The notes: generated by a model from the sequence alone, not told the origin. DNA of 64,000 nucleotides from Sphingomonas edaphi (GCF_003583725.1 NZ_QXTF01000004.1:1-64000), one strand, 5' to 3'; shown: positions 8,867 through 21,251, numbered from the stretch's first letter. Program-made: numbers and translations.

Positions 8867-9250
8867 TCAGTTCATCGCGAAGTTTTGGAGTTCGGACGCG
8901 CGTTCCGCCGTCATAGACCTTATGCATTCAGCCGCCTCGATCAGTCGCAGCGATCCTTGCCGCGCTCCGTAAGCCTCGCAATTGGCATCGCGGTACTCGA
9001 TCCAGGCACGCTGCGCCTGACGCAGTGCAGCCTTCTGCGGTCCTTCCGCTCGTTGCAGTGCATTTCGGAAATTGACGTTCAATTGTTTGTCCCAGCGCTC
9101 ACTCCTCGCCTGCAGACATTCAAGAATGTCTGCCGTCGGTCCATCAGCACACTGCCGATATTCAGCGTTGTACATTTCCGCTGACACTGGGCTCGCCGAC
9201 CAAATTGCCGCGCTGCCCAACGCCGCCAAAAATTGCCCATAGATTTTCAT
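8867..9250 (-). CDS. Secreted LprI/DUF1311-like protein
   Basis: The product has 127 residues, with a signal peptide ending around SASPVSA and a mature domain carrying four cysteines in YRQCADG, ILECLQA, DANCEAY and AAECIRS. The WDKQLNVNFRNAL and AWIEYRDANC pattern is typical of the DUF1311 (LprI N-terminal) family. One member from Mycobacterium inhibits lysozyme, but most members are uncharacterised periplasmic proteins. Its ATG overlaps the stop of the upstream gene (TAATG at 9248-9252), so translation is probably coupled. Lysozyme inhibition here is inference only. Confidence 0.7.
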   Translation of the reverse strand: MKIYGQFLAALGSAAIWSASPVSAEMYNAEYRQCADGPTADILECLQARSERWDKQLNVNFRNALQRAEGPQKAALRQAQRAWIEYRDANCEAYGARQGSLRLIEAAECIRSMTAERASELQNFAMN

Positions 9251-9900
9251 TAATCGTCTTCGTCCGTTTGCTGGCGAAGCCGGGCCCGCGCTTTCGCCTG
9301 CTCATCCGCTCCGGCGCGCGGCGCCGGTAAGGTCCGGGGTGCGGGTGCAGCTCGGCCCGCCGCCCCGACAACACTGTCTCGCCTGACAGGTTGTGCGGTA
9401 CCGGTTGGGGCTCCAGCGGGACGTCCGGCGGCCGCACCGACAACGCTTCCGATGGCAGGACCCCGATCCCTAGAGCCTTCCGGGGCAGGCACGGCTTCCC
9501 TATGCTGGGATGGAGCAACAACTTGCTGCCGGGCCCGTTGGCGATTGCTCCTCTCGACATTCACGGGGCTCGCGTAAATATTGTTGTCCACGTTGCCGCG
9601 ACCATGTTGCTGAGTGGGAGCCACAACTCGCGGACGGGGTCGTTGGCGAACGCGTCCATCGACGTTCACGGGGCTCCTATAAACGTTGTTGTCCACGTTT
9701 CCCCGATTTGGCGTCGGCGACTGACCCGTCTTACGGTCTCGCAACAGGTCGATGAGCGTGGCAGGATCCAGGCAAACCGAGGGGCGTAATGGATCGGGAA
9801 TGCATGGCATGCCCGGCTGTGCCGCTGCCGCTGACGGGAAAGCCAATGCGGCCCCGATAAGGGCAACCAAGGTCGATGTACCAGAGATCGGCGGGGACAT
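9250..9900 (-). CDS. Secreted Pro/Arg/Ala-rich repeat protein of unknown function
   Basis: The product is about 216 residues with a signal peptide (…LVALIGAALAFPSAAAAQ), a short region with two Cys, and two 35-residue repeats that open RGNVDNN[VI]Y[RA]SPVNV and close RQR…VVAP[TS]Q. The C-terminal half is disordered-looking (Gly/Ala/Pro/Arg) and includes two VVGAA blocks. The ATG at 9900 is chosen because GGAGG sits 5 bases before it. It overlaps the LprI-like gene by one base and is likely cotranscribed with it. The basic repeats suggest an envelope-bound polyanion or peptidoglycan binder, but I recognise no family. Confidence 0.55.
   Translation of the reverse strand: MSPPISGTSTLVALIGAALAFPSAAAAQPGMPCIPDPLRPSVCLDPATLIDLLRDRKTGQSPTPNRGNVDNNVYRSPVNVDGRVRQRPRPRVVAPTQQHGRGNVDNNIYASPVNVERSNRQRARQQVVAPSQHREAVPAPEGSRDRGPAIGSVVGAAAGRPAGAPTGTAQPVRRDSVVGAAGRAAPAPRTLPAPRAGADEQAKARARLRQQTDEDD
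9499..9705 (-). repeat. Two tandem ~105-bp repeats inside the secreted repeat protein gene
   Basis: Unit 1 (9601-9705) and unit 2 (9499-9600) encode matching 34-35 residue segments, each starting RGNVDNN. The DNA is also similar, most clearly across the codons for GNVDNN and SPVNV. This indicates an internal duplication of one unit. Confidence 0.75.
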
Positions 9901-9977
9901 GCTGGCCTCCACGGTCGATTAATCGACTCATTCGCGGGCGCCACCAACCTTGATATACATTAATTTCCTAATCAGCA

Positions 9978-12900
9978 TCAATCGGACGCGAAGGGTTTGC
10001 CTTCAATTGCCGCCATCAGTGACGCATTGCCACCGGCAGCCGTCGTATCGATGCAGGTTACCCGTTCAGTTGCGAAGCGCGCCACGTAGTGCGGCCCTCC
10101 CGCCTTGGGGCCGGTCCCGGACAAACCTTCGCCGCCGAAGGGCTGGCTCTCCACGACCGCGCCAATCTGGTTGCGGTTGACGTAGATGTTACCAACTCGC
10201 GCGTTGCGCTCAACATAAAGCCGCGTCGTGTCAATCCGGCTCTGCAATCCTAGTGTCAGACCATAACCGGTTGAATTAATTGATTTGATTACCTTGTCGA
10301 GCTCGCCCGATTTCCAGCGAATGACGTGCAGGATCGGCCCAAAGTGCTCACGATCCAAATCCGCCAGGCTCTTGATCTCAACCATCGTCGGACGAACGAA
10401 ATGGCCACGCTTTGCGTTAGCAGGGAGCTCCAATTGGGCAATCGGCTTGCCTAGCTCGGCGAGATGAGCATCGAGCGCGGCCTTCGCCTCCTCATCGATA
10501 ACGGGACCGACGTCGACCGTGATGTCCGATGGATCGCCAATGCTTAGCGCATCGAGTGCGCCCGCGATCATCTCAAGCATCGAATCCGCCACGTCGTCCT
10601 GGATGAACAAGACGCGGAGCGCAGAGCACCGTTGGCCAGCGCTTTGGAACGATGACGCCACAACGTCTCTCGTGACCTGTTCCGGCAAGGCGGAGCTGTC
10701 CACGATCATGGCATTTTGGCCGCCGGTCTCGGCAATGAGCGGAACGATCGGGCCGTCACGGTTAGCAAGACTGCGGTTGATGGCGCGGGCTGTGTCGGTC
10801 GAACCCGTGAAAGCAACGCCGCCGATCAGTGGATGCGACGTCAAGGCCGCCCCTGCCCGCCCATCCCCGGGTACCATCTGGACCACATTTTTCGGGATGC
10901 CGGCCTTGTGCATAAGCTCAATTGCCAGCGCGCCGATCAATGGGGTCTGCTCTGCAGGCTTTGCAATTGCGCTATTGCCGGCCGCCAAGGCCGCGGCAAC
11001 AGGACCGATGAAGATGGCCAGCGGGAAGTTCCACGGACTGATGCAGGCAAAAACGCCGCGGCCGTGCAGGCGCAATTCGTTCAGCTCTCCCGTCGGCCCA
11101 GGCAGGGACGTCGCACCGGTGAACAGGCGACGAGCTTCGCTGGCATAATAGCGTAGGAAGTCTACCGCCTCGCGCACCTCCAGCACGGCGTCGAGGAGCG
11201 TCTTTCCAGCTTCGCGAATGCATAGAGAGAACAGCTCCTCGCGATGCTCCTCGAATAGATCGGCGGCGCGATCGAGCAACGCGGCACGCGCCTCCCCGCC
11301 AAGCTGGTCCCACTCGACCTGCACTGCGTGCGCACTGCGCACGATCCGGTCCACGTCTTTCTCGCTGGCCCAGATGGCCTCGCCAACCACGAGCGATGTG
11401 TCGAATGGCGAAACGATGCTGCACTTGTCGCCTGATCCTCCGCCCGTCGGCGCCGCCGACCAGCGCTTGCCTTGCAGCTTTGTCAACGAAGCCAACAAAG
11501 GCTCGCGCACGAGGGGATCACTAAGATCAACGCCGGCGCTGTTCACTCGGCCCTCGCCGAAGATGGCATTGGGCAGCGGGATCGCGGGATTGCGCCTTGG
11601 CTGAAGCGCTTCAAGCTCGGCGACCGGATCCCGAACCAGTGCTTCGACTGGCACTTCATCGTCGGCAATGCGGTTGACGAAGCTGCTGTTGGCACCGTTC
11701 TCCAACAAGCGGCGAACGAGGTAGGCGAGCAGCTCTTTGTGACTGCCAACCGGAGCATAAATGCGGACCGGGGTCGGCGTCTCGCCGATGCCCTGCTCCA
11801 GCTTGGCCAGTTCCTCGTAAAGCCCCTCACCCATGCCGTGCAGGCGCTGGAACTCGAACGGCGTCTTCCCAGCCAGTGCCTTCACCGCACCAATTGTATT
11901 GGCGTTGTGCGTTGCGAATGCCGCGTAAATGCAATCGTTGGCGGCCAACAGCCGCTTTGCGCATGCGAGATAGGAGACATCTGTCGCGACCTTGCGTGTA
12001 AAGACGGGGTAGTCAGGAAGCCCGCCAACCTGGGCTACCTTGATTTCGCTATCCCAATAGGCGCCCTTGACCAGTCGGACCATGAGCTTGCGCCCATGCT
12101 TGCGCGCCAGTTCAATCACCCAATCGACCAGCGGCACCGCGCGCTTCGAATAGGCCTGAATGGCAAGGCCAAAACCGCCCCAACCGTTGGCGAACAACTC
12201 ATCGTCCGCAACGAGCGCCTCGATAATGTCCATCGACAGTTCGAGCCGGTCTGCTTCTTCTGCATCGATGGTAAAATGAACGTCTGCCGACGATGCTCGT
12301 AGTGCCAGTTGGCGCAGGACTGGCATGATGTCTGCCATGGCCTGCTCTGCATGGCTCCACTCGTAGCGCGGATGGAGTGCGGAGAGCTTTACCGAAATAC
12401 CTGGAGCCTTGCGGAAGCCTCCCTTGGAGACCTTGGCGATGGTGTCGAGTGCGTCACCGTAGGCGCGGGCATAGCGGGCCGCGTCGGCATGTGTCTTGGC
12501 GGCTTCGCCCAGCATATCGAAGCTGTGGCTCCATCCGCGCTGCTGCTCCGGAGCTGCCCGCTTCAGTGCTTCGTCAATCGTCCGTCCGAAAACGAACTGG
12601 CGGCCAAGGATCTTCATTGCCTGGCCAACAGCGGTCCGAATGACCGGCTCACCGAGGCGACCGACAGCCCGCCCCAGTGCTGCACGCCAACCCTCAGTCT
12701 TGTCGTTGGCTTCGTCGAGTACCTTGCCCGTCAGCAGCAGGGAGAAAGTCGCCGCATTGACGAAAGTGGACCGGCTATCGCCCAGCTTTTCAGCCCAGTC
12801 GGGACCGGACAGCTTGTCGTGGATCAAGTCGTCGGCCGTTTCCGCATCGGGAATACGCAGCAACGCCTCGGCAAGACACATGAGCGCAATGCCTTCATCC

Positions 12901-13097
12901 GAGCCCAAGTCATAGGCCTGCAGGAACGCATCGAGGCCCGCGGCCTTATGCCCACGAACGGCCTTTACGAGCGTCTTCGCGATTGCGCCGGCTTCACCCT
13001 GCTGCGCCGCAGTCAATCGGGCCTGCTCCAATCGTTTGTCGACAATCTCATTCTCGTCAGGCCGATAGGCAAGGCGAAGAGCGGTACGATCGATCAT
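9978..13097 (-). CDS. putA: Bifunctional proline dehydrogenase / glutamate-semialdehyde dehydrogenase PutA
   Basis: The 1039-residue protein oxidises proline to glutamate in two steps. The N-terminal ~500 residues form the FAD-dependent proline dehydrogenase, with RLVKGAYWDSEIKVAQ, FATHNANTIGAV and EFQRLHGMGEG. The C-terminal half is an NAD-dependent aldehyde dehydrogenase with the Glu of LIAETGGQNA and catalytic Cys824 in SAGQRCSALRV. There is no N-terminal ribbon-helix-helix domain of the E. coli type, so this PutA should not repress its own gene. At 1039 residues it resembles the shorter alphaproteobacterial PutAs. No Lrp-type regulator is adjacent. The gene is divergent from the acyltransferase at 13217. 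Confidence 0.96.
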   Translation of the reverse strand: MIDRTALRLAYRPDENEIVDKRLEQARLTAAQQGEAGAIAKTLVKAVRGHKAAGLDAFLQAYDLGSDEGIALMCLAEALLRIPDAETADDLIHDKLSGPDWAEKLGDSRSTFVNAATFSLLLTGKVLDEANDKTEGWRAALGRAVGRLGEPVIRTAVGQAMKILGRQFVFGRTIDEALKRAAPEQQRGWSHSFDMLGEAAKTHADAARYARAYGDALDTIAKVSKGGFRKAPGISVKLSALHPRYEWSHAEQAMADIMPVLRQLALRASSADVHFTIDAEEADRLELSMDIIEALVADDELFANGWGGFGLAIQAYSKRAVPLVDWVIELARKHGRKLMVRLVKGAYWDSEIKVAQVGGLPDYPVFTRKVATDVSYLACAKRLLAANDCIYAAFATHNANTIGAVKALAGKTPFEFQRLHGMGEGLYEELAKLEQGIGETPTPVRIYAPVGSHKELLAYLVRRLLENGANSSFVNRIADDEVPVEALVRDPVAELEALQPRRNPAIPLPNAIFGEGRVNSAGVDLSDPLVREPLLASLTKLQGKRWSAAPTGGGSGDKCSIVSPFDTSLVVGEAIWASEKDVDRIVRSAHAVQVEWDQLGGEARAALLDRAADLFEEHREELFSLCIREAGKTLLDAVLEVREAVDFLRYYASEARRLFTGATSLPGPTGELNELRLHGRGVFACISPWNFPLAIFIGPVAAALAAGNSAIAKPAEQTPLIGALAIELMHKAGIPKNVVQMVPGDGRAGAALTSHPLIGGVAFTGSTDTARAINRSLANRDGPIVPLIAETGGQNAMIVDSSALPEQVTRDVVASSFQSAGQRCSALRVLFIQDDVADSMLEMIAGALDALSIGDPSDITVDVGPVIDEEAKAALDAHLAELGKPIAQLELPANAKRGHFVRPTMVEIKSLADLDREHFGPILHVIRWKSGELDKVIKSINSTGYGLTLGLQSRIDTTRLYVERNARVGNIYVNRNQIGAVVESQPFGGEGLSGTGPKAGGPHYVARFATERVTCIDTTAAGGNASLMAAIEGKPFASD

Positions 13098-13216
13098 GAT
13101 GGCGTTTTTCCGGCAAATGGCTGGGTGTTCGCGGCGCGGAATAGGCGCTCCCGCGCGGCCTTACCAGCGGGCAAATGATGCCTTTTTCGTAACCATTTCC
13201 GGTTACCAGCCAACCG

Positions 13217-14341
13217 ATGGGAATTGCTGCCCCGATTGACGCTACCAACGCAAGGCCACTGGACCCAGTTCGGCCCGGCAGCACCAATGGCTCATCCAAG
13301 TTGCTGGGACTGGAAATCCTGCGCTTTTTTGCCGCGCTTGCCGTGCTCTTGTACCATTATCGTCATTTCGCGCACATGGTCGGTGTTCGATCTGTCCTAA
13401 GAACCGACGTACCCTTTTATTCCGTTTTCTGGCCGCTGTACGAATATGGTCAGTACGGTGTGCAGCTGTTCTGGGGGATCAGCGGCTACATATTCTTCTG
13501 GAAATATGGGCGTCCTGTTCATGACCGACAGGTCGGAGCGGCCGATTTCTTCTGGCTCCGCTTTTCGCGGCTTTACCCGCTGCATCTTGCGACGCTGGCC
13601 CTGGTAATCGCCCTGCAAGCGGCGCACCGGAACTTAGTCGGATCGGATTTTATCTATCCGGCCCAGAACGCGACCTTCCTGATCCGCCAGCTATTCCTCG
13701 CGACGGATTGGGGGCCTCCCCAGCCCTTCAGCTTCAACGGTCCAATCTGGTCGATCTCGGCGGAAGTTGCAGTCTACGCCGGCTTCTTCCTCTTGCTGCG
13801 CAAATTGGCACCGACGGTAAAGCTGTGCCTCGGCGTCGTGCTTGCCGCGCTCATATTGCAGCTTGCTGGGCTCGATTGGGTCTCGATCGGCTGTGCCTCT
13901 TATTTCTTCGCAGGCGGCATAGCAGCCTTGGCTCCACAGCGATTGCACCGTGCTGCCGGCCTTGCCCTTGCAGGAATAGTGGTGGTCGGCCTCGCCACGG
14001 GGATACTTGGCGACCGGGCAACCCTACCCATGATCTTGCTTATCGCGGTGCCCTGCCTGTTATTGGTGGCATCACGTGAATGGCGAGCACTCGACCGATA
14101 TGCCGGGCCAATCCAGGCTGCCGGCAACCTCACTTACTCCAGCTACCTGCTGCACTTTCCACTGCAGCTCATGCTGGCGATTGCCGTTGCGCGCGGCGTG
14201 GTGGAGGTCGATCTTGCAAGCCCCGCGCTCCTTGCGGCTTACCTGGCAACGACATTAGTCGTCGCCGCCATTAGCTACCGGGCCTTCGAGCTCCCAGCGC
14301 AAGATTGGATCCGGCGGCGGACACTCGCCCGCCGCCTCTAA
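13217..14341 (+). CDS. Acyltransferase family 3 membrane protein (OafA-like)
   Basis: This 374-residue polytopic membrane protein has the family's opening motif LEILRFFAALAVLLYHY, whose His is the conserved catalytic residue, and a GPIWSISAEVAVYAGFF segment. About ten hydrophobic helices follow, ending LTYSSYLLHFPLQLMLA. Members transfer acetyl or other acyl groups to sugars of O-antigen, exopolysaccharide or peptidoglycan at the inner membrane. It stands alone here, divergent from putA and convergent with secA, so its substrate is not indicated. No strong ribosome-binding site precedes the ATG at 13217, and the true start may be a little different. Confidence 0.85.
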   Translation: MGIAAPIDATNARPLDPVRPGSTNGSSKLLGLEILRFFAALAVLLYHYRHFAHMVGVRSVLRTDVPFYSVFWPLYEYGQYGVQLFWGISGYIFFWKYGRPVHDRQVGAADFFWLRFSRLYPLHLATLALVIALQAAHRNLVGSDFIYPAQNATFLIRQLFLATDWGPPQPFSFNGPIWSISAEVAVYAGFFLLLRKLAPTVKLCLGVVLAALILQLAGLDWVSIGCASYFFAGGIAALAPQRLHRAAGLALAGIVVVGLATGILGDRATLPMILLIAVPCLLLVASREWRALDRYAGPIQAAGNLTYSSYLLHFPLQLMLAIAVARGVVEVDLASPALLAAYLATTLVVAAISYRAFELPAQDWIRRRTLARRL

Positions 14342-14345
14342 TCAA

Positions 14346-17099
<2,754 letters not shown>

Positions 17100-17169
17100 G
17101 TACGAAAAAATCCTCAAAAAGCCGGGCGCGCGGTGGCGATAGGACGCCTCGCCCGCGCGCGGGTAAAGA

Positions 17170-17195
17170 CGGGGCGCGATGTAGGCAGCGCCCCG
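17170..17195 (-). terminator. Terminator-like hairpin between trxA and secA
   Basis: On the minus strand an 8-bp stem (CGGGGCGC with GCGCCCCG) closes a 10-base loop and is followed by TCTTT. It lies about 36 bases after the trxA stop. The short T-tract makes it a moderate candidate. Confidence 0.5.
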
Positions 17196-17231
17196 CCTTC
17201 CGTCAATCGAAACGCCTAGATATCGATCCGC

Positions 17232-17558
17232 TTAGATTTGGGCTTCAAGCCACTGCTGGATCTGGCTGCGGGGTGCTGCGCCAACCTTTTGGGCAACCGC
17301 TTCGCCATTCTTGAAAAGCAGCATCGTGGGAATGCCGCGAACGCCATACTTGCCTGGCGTATCGGGGTTTTCGTCGATGTTAATCTTGGCGATGGTGACT
17401 TTTTCGCCGAGTTCAGCTGCAATTTCCTCAAGCGCCGGAGCAATCATCCGGCACGGGCCGCACCACTCCGCCCAAAAATCGACCAGCACGGGCTTGTCCG
17501 CGCCGAGGACATCGGCCTGGAAGCTCTGGTCAGTGACGGTCTTGGTGTTCTGGCCCAT
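17232..17558 (-). CDS. trxA: Thioredoxin
   Basis: This 108-residue protein is a complete thioredoxin fold with the active site WCGPC at residues 32-36, the buried Asp in LVDFWAEW, and the cis-proline in [11 protein letters not shown]. It is a general cytoplasmic disulfide reductase recycled by thioredoxin reductase. The ATG has GGAG about 8 bases upstream. It lies 58 bases downstream of addA on the same strand, the order commonly seen in alphaproteobacteria, so it may be both read through from addA and separately promoted. Confidence 0.97.
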   Translation of the reverse strand: MGQNTKTVTDQSFQADVLGADKPVLVDFWAEWCGPCRMIAPALEEIAAELGEKVTIAKINIDENPDTPGKYGVRGIPTMLLFKNGEAVAQKVGAAPRSQIQQWLEAQI

Positions 17559-17616
17559 AGTCGGGACTCCTTTGTATCGGGTTCAAGCAACCATATGGGG
17601 ATGAACTTCTGCCTGC

Positions 17617-20600
17617 TCAACCGCCGAGCACAATGAGCTTGGGGCCAGACGTGTACAGCAGGGCAGCTTCCACTCGCCTACCCGGAAAAATGACGGACAG
17701 CGCCTCGGCGTAGGCCTCCATTTGCGCGCGGTGCCCTGCTGGAAGGCTGGCAGCATCGGCGGGAACGCGGCTTCCAGTCTTGAAATCGACCACTTTTACC
17801 AAGTCCTCGCCAATACAGATGCGATCGACTGTGCCGGCGACCACCCGACCATCTGACAAAGTTGCGGCGATCGGCGCCTCGGCCAACGACTGGGTTGAAA
17901 AGACGTCGGCAAATTGTGGGTCGCCGATGACCGAACATGCTGCCTCTGCAATCTCTTCGCGGTCGCTTTCTGCCACACCACTGGCTTCAAGCCATGCAAG
18001 CGCCAGCGGTTTGCGGTTCTGCTGTTCGACGGCCGGAAGCCGTTCAAAGAGCGAGTGAAGCAGTGTGCCGCGGCGGGCAGCAGCGCGCATTTCTGGCGTG
18101 GGCGGAAGAGCGGCGTCCTTGTCCTCGGCGATCTGCGAGGGGGCCAGGGGGCGTGGAGGCCTTGCTTCGACCGGCGCGGGCTCCCTGATCCATTGAGGGA
18201 GGGTAATGGGACCGAGAGACGCTTTGGCGGCCATCGGAGCGCCGGCCGCTTTCTTGTCGCCCTCCCAGACGAGTCGGCCACCCCACTCGCCCTCTTCCTC
18301 TATACTCGCCCCGAGCGCCTCCATGACCCTTGCTGTCGTGGCATGCCAGCTGCCGCTGGGAATGCTCCGCTTGGGTTTGACGCCCGCAATGACCAGGCGC
18401 TCAGCGGCGCGCGTCAGTCCCACGTAGGCGAGCCGCCAATGTTCCTGCATCGCGGCGTCGGACGCACCATCGATGAGAGCACGAAAAACGGGGGCGCTCT
18501 CGTCTTTTCTTGGCCGGATGATCGGTACCGCTCCGACCTCGGAAATCGGCATGTCGATCGTGGAGGACGTGCCCCCTACCTTGGCCGGGTCGTGCGTTGC
18601 GTCGGCAAGAACGACGAGCGGCGCTTCAAGACCCTTGGAGCCATGGACGGTCATCACGCGAACGGCGTTCGAGGGCGCGGAAGGATCGCGCTTTACTTCG
18701 ACCTCGCCCTGCCCAAACCAGGCAAGGAAGCGGTCCAAAGACGGCACTTCTTCCTGCTCGAAGGAAATGGCGGCTGCCACCAGTTCCTCGATGGGATCAC
18801 GGGCTGCTTCGCCAAGCCGTCGCAGCAACTTCTGGCGCCCGCCAAGCGGCCCGGACAAGATTGTCTCAAGGAAGCGGGCTGGAGTTACGTAGTCTGCCAT
18901 CGAGAGCCAGTCCGCAAAGACGGCATGAGCCTCGGCGTGCAGCGGACTCTCATCCCGCCGGCGCGACAACTCCGTCCACAAGGCCCCCTTGCGACCTTGG
19001 GCGAGCTCATAGAGCTGCTCCTGGCTCCACCCGATCAGTGGCGACACCAGCACGTTTGCGAGGTTCAAATCGTCGAGGGGCTGGACCGCGAAACTAATGG
19101 CAGCAAGGAGGTCCTTGACCGCCAGCGGCTTGTGCAGATGAAGCCGGTCGATGCCTGCGACGGGTACCCCATGAGCATAGAGGCGAGCGACGATGAGCGA
19201 GGCCAATTCGGTCCGACTGCGGACCAGGATCAGTACATCGCCAGGAGTCAGCGGCCGCTTCGTCGACGCCATCGTGGGCGCTTCCGCAAGCCACTGTCGT
19301 ACCTGCCTTGCGAGCGCGTCGGCATAGAGACGGGTCGGCTCGTCGATCCACCCCTCTTCACCCTCATCGGCTTCGGCTGCCTCGACAACAGGATCGTATG
19401 GCGGCCACAGCTCCACCTTCCCCGGCCAGTCAGCATTATGGGCCACATGGCGGTTGGGCGGCGACGGCAAGCCCATCGCCGCATGCCCTACGTCTTCAAT
19501 GACGGCATCGACGACGTTCAAGACGGCAGGTGAAGATCGAAAGCTCGCATCGATCGAAAGATCGCGAAATTCACGAACGTGGATGTCGCTGCCATGAGCC
19601 GAAACGGTGAGGCTATGCGCGCGCTCTGCGATCAGACCCCGAAACTGCTCATATTCGCGAGGGTTGGTGCCCTGGAAGCCGAAGATCGCCTGCTTGAAAT
19701 CGCCCACCATGAACAAGGTTCGCCAACGGTCTTCGGCCTCCGGGCTACCAGAGAAGAACTCCCCGGCGAGCGCGTCAACAATAGCCCATTGATCGGAATT
19801 GGTGTCCTGCGCTTCATCTACGAGGACGTGATCGGTGCGCTGGTCGAGCTTGTACCGGACCCATTCGCCCATCCCGGGCTTGGCAAAGAGCCGGCGGGTC
19901 CAGGCAATCAGGTCATCAAAGTCAGCGACCCCTGCGGCACGCTTGGCCCGGACATAAGCCCGCGCGAAACGTTGACCGGCGCGCAAGGCCGCCGCCTGAA
20001 CCCGCGCTGCCTTTGCAGCAGATATGAGCGTCCGTAGCTCGACCAGCCAGTTCGCGAAGCTCGCGAGCAGGCTTTCATAGTCGGGATCGGCGTCGACCTG
20101 CTTTTGCTTCGCCTTGCAAGGCTCGCCCTTGGCGGTAACCAGGTGCGCGCCGACGCTCTCGAGCATATCCCGGCGATCCTCGGGGGCCGCTCCGAGGAAA
20201 TTGGCGAGGTTGGCGGCAGCCTGAAGCCCGGTCTTCGTGCCCCATCCCTGGTTCGCCAGCAGCAAGCGCTGGATAGTTGCTTGATCGATCGCCTGGTCCT
20301 GCAGGCGCTTCAGGATTTCCGCATCGGCATCGCCGCCCTCGACCCCAATGATGCCAAGGAGGATAGGCTCGATCTCCGCGGAATCGCCGATCGCCTCCAT
20401 GGCCTCGTGAGCCCGGGCGCACTTCATTAGATATTCCACGGCGCCTGCTTCGCCGAGACGCAGGCTGAGCGCGGAGACATCCGAGATGAGCCCGGCATCC
20501 TGGGCGGCGTCGGCGTCAGCCAGCAGGGATGACAGCGTGGAACGCGCAAGTTCAGCCTCGGCCCGCCCTTCGATGGGTCGAAAGCCCGGCGCCAGGTCTG

Positions 20601-21024
20601 CCTCGGCCGGGAACGAAGCAAGAAGCGATTGTGCGAAGCTGTGGATGGTCTGGATGCGAAGACCGCCTCCGGGAGCTTCCAGCACCTTGGCAAACAGGCG
20701 CCGCGCTTCCTGTATTTCTTCCGGGCCAGCTCGTTCCCCGAGCGCCTCAAGTTCGGCCGCGAGCTGCGCGTCAGGAAGGCGCACCCAGTGGGCGAGCCTC
20801 TCGCCTAACCGGTTGGCCATTTCGGCAGCGCCGGCCTTGGTGAAGGTTAGGCAAAGAATGGACGATGGCTGGGTTCCGCGGACTAGCAGGCGCAGGACGC
20901 GGGAGGTCAGGACGTGCGTCTTGCCGGTGCCCGCTGAAGCGGAGAGAGCTGCGTGGACAAGTGGATCGGATGCAGCCGCCTGCGCGCCAGCCAGTCTGTG
21001 AAATGGCTTCAGGCGCCGGCGCAT
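17617..21024 (-). CDS. addA: Double-strand break repair helicase-nuclease subunit AddA
   Basis: The 1135-residue protein is the UvrD-like helicase with a C-terminal RecB-family nuclease of the AddAB complex, which processes DNA ends for RecA loading. The Walker A is SASAGTGKT near residue 30, the Walker B is VLVDEAQDTNSDQW, and a late helicase motif is VMTVHGSKGLEAPLVVLAD. The nuclease motif is VKVVDFKTGS followed by the QMEAYAEAL helix. The start at 21024 is supported by AAGGAG 5 bases upstream. It is downstream of addB but separated by about 230 bases that hold an opposite-strand small gene. Confidence 0.96.
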   Translation of the reverse strand: MRRRLKPFHRLAGAQAAASDPLVHAALSASAGTGKTHVLTSRVLRLLVRGTQPSSILCLTFTKAGAAEMANRLGERLAHWVRLPDAQLAAELEALGERAGPEEIQEARRLFAKVLEAPGGGLRIQTIHSFAQSLLASFPAEADLAPGFRPIEGRAEAELARSTLSSLLADADAAQDAGLISDVSALSLRLGEAGAVEYLMKCARAHEAMEAIGDSAEIEPILLGIIGVEGGDADAEILKRLQDQAIDQATIQRLLLANQGWGTKTGLQAAANLANFLGAAPEDRRDMLESVGAHLVTAKGEPCKAKQKQVDADPDYESLLASFANWLVELRTLISAAKAARVQAAALRAGQRFARAYVRAKRAAGVADFDDLIAWTRRLFAKPGMGEWVRYKLDQRTDHVLVDEAQDTNSDQWAIVDALAGEFFSGSPEAEDRWRTLFMVGDFKQAIFGFQGTNPREYEQFRGLIAERAHSLTVSAHGSDIHVREFRDLSIDASFRSSPAVLNVVDAVIEDVGHAAMGLPSPPNRHVAHNADWPGKVELWPPYDPVVEAAEADEGEEGWIDEPTRLYADALARQVRQWLAEAPTMASTKRPLTPGDVLILVRSRTELASLIVARLYAHGVPVAGIDRLHLHKPLAVKDLLAAISFAVQPLDDLNLANVLVSPLIGWSQEQLYELAQGRKGALWTELSRRRDESPLHAEAHAVFADWLSMADYVTPARFLETILSGPLGGRQKLLRRLGEAARDPIEELVAAAISFEQEEVPSLDRFLAWFGQGEVEVKRDPSAPSNAVRVMTVHGSKGLEAPLVVLADATHDPAKVGGTSSTIDMPISEVGAVPIIRPRKDESAPVFRALIDGASDAAMQEHWRLAYVGLTRAAERLVIAGVKPKRSIPSGSWHATTARVMEALGASIEEEGEWGGRLVWEGDKKAAGAPMAAKASLGPITLPQWIREPAPVEARPPRPLAPSQIAEDKDAALPPTPEMRAAARRGTLLHSLFERLPAVEQQNRKPLALAWLEASGVAESDREEIAEAACSVIGDPQFADVFSTQSLAEAPIAATLSDGRVVAGTVDRICIGEDLVKVVDFKTGSRVPADAASLPAGHRAQMEAYAEALSVIFPGRRVEAALLYTSGPKLIVLGG

Positions 21025-21098
21025 TTCAGCTCCTTGGTGCTTTTCATTGGCCCGCCGCCGTCATAGGGACTTGGACAACCAGTAGATGCGAGGATCGA

Positions 21099-21251
21099 AT
21101 GAGCGACGATACGAAGCGTGACGACGAACGGCGTGGCAAGCTTGTGAAAGCCGGCGTTGCTGTTGGTATCGGCTCGGCCGCCATTGTTGCCGCGCTTCTT
21201 TACGCGTCCAAGATCAAGAAACCCACGCGCGGCGGCCCAAAGCCGGATTAA
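21099..21251 (+). CDS. Small single-pass membrane protein nested between addA and addB
   Basis: The 50-residue product starts MSDDTKRDDERRGKLVKAGV and has one hydrophobic helix (residues ~19-39) between a charged N-terminus and the basic tail KIKKPTRGGPKPD. The ATG has GAGGA 5 bases upstream. It is on the plus strand while both flanking genes are on the minus strand, and its stop is one base short of the addB stop. The ribosome-binding site, coherent topology and exact fit in the gap argue that it is real. I do not recognise a family; N-in, C-out or the reverse cannot be decided. Confidence 0.65.
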   Translation: MSDDTKRDDERRGKLVKAGVAVGIGSAAIVAALLYASKIKKPTRGGPKPD

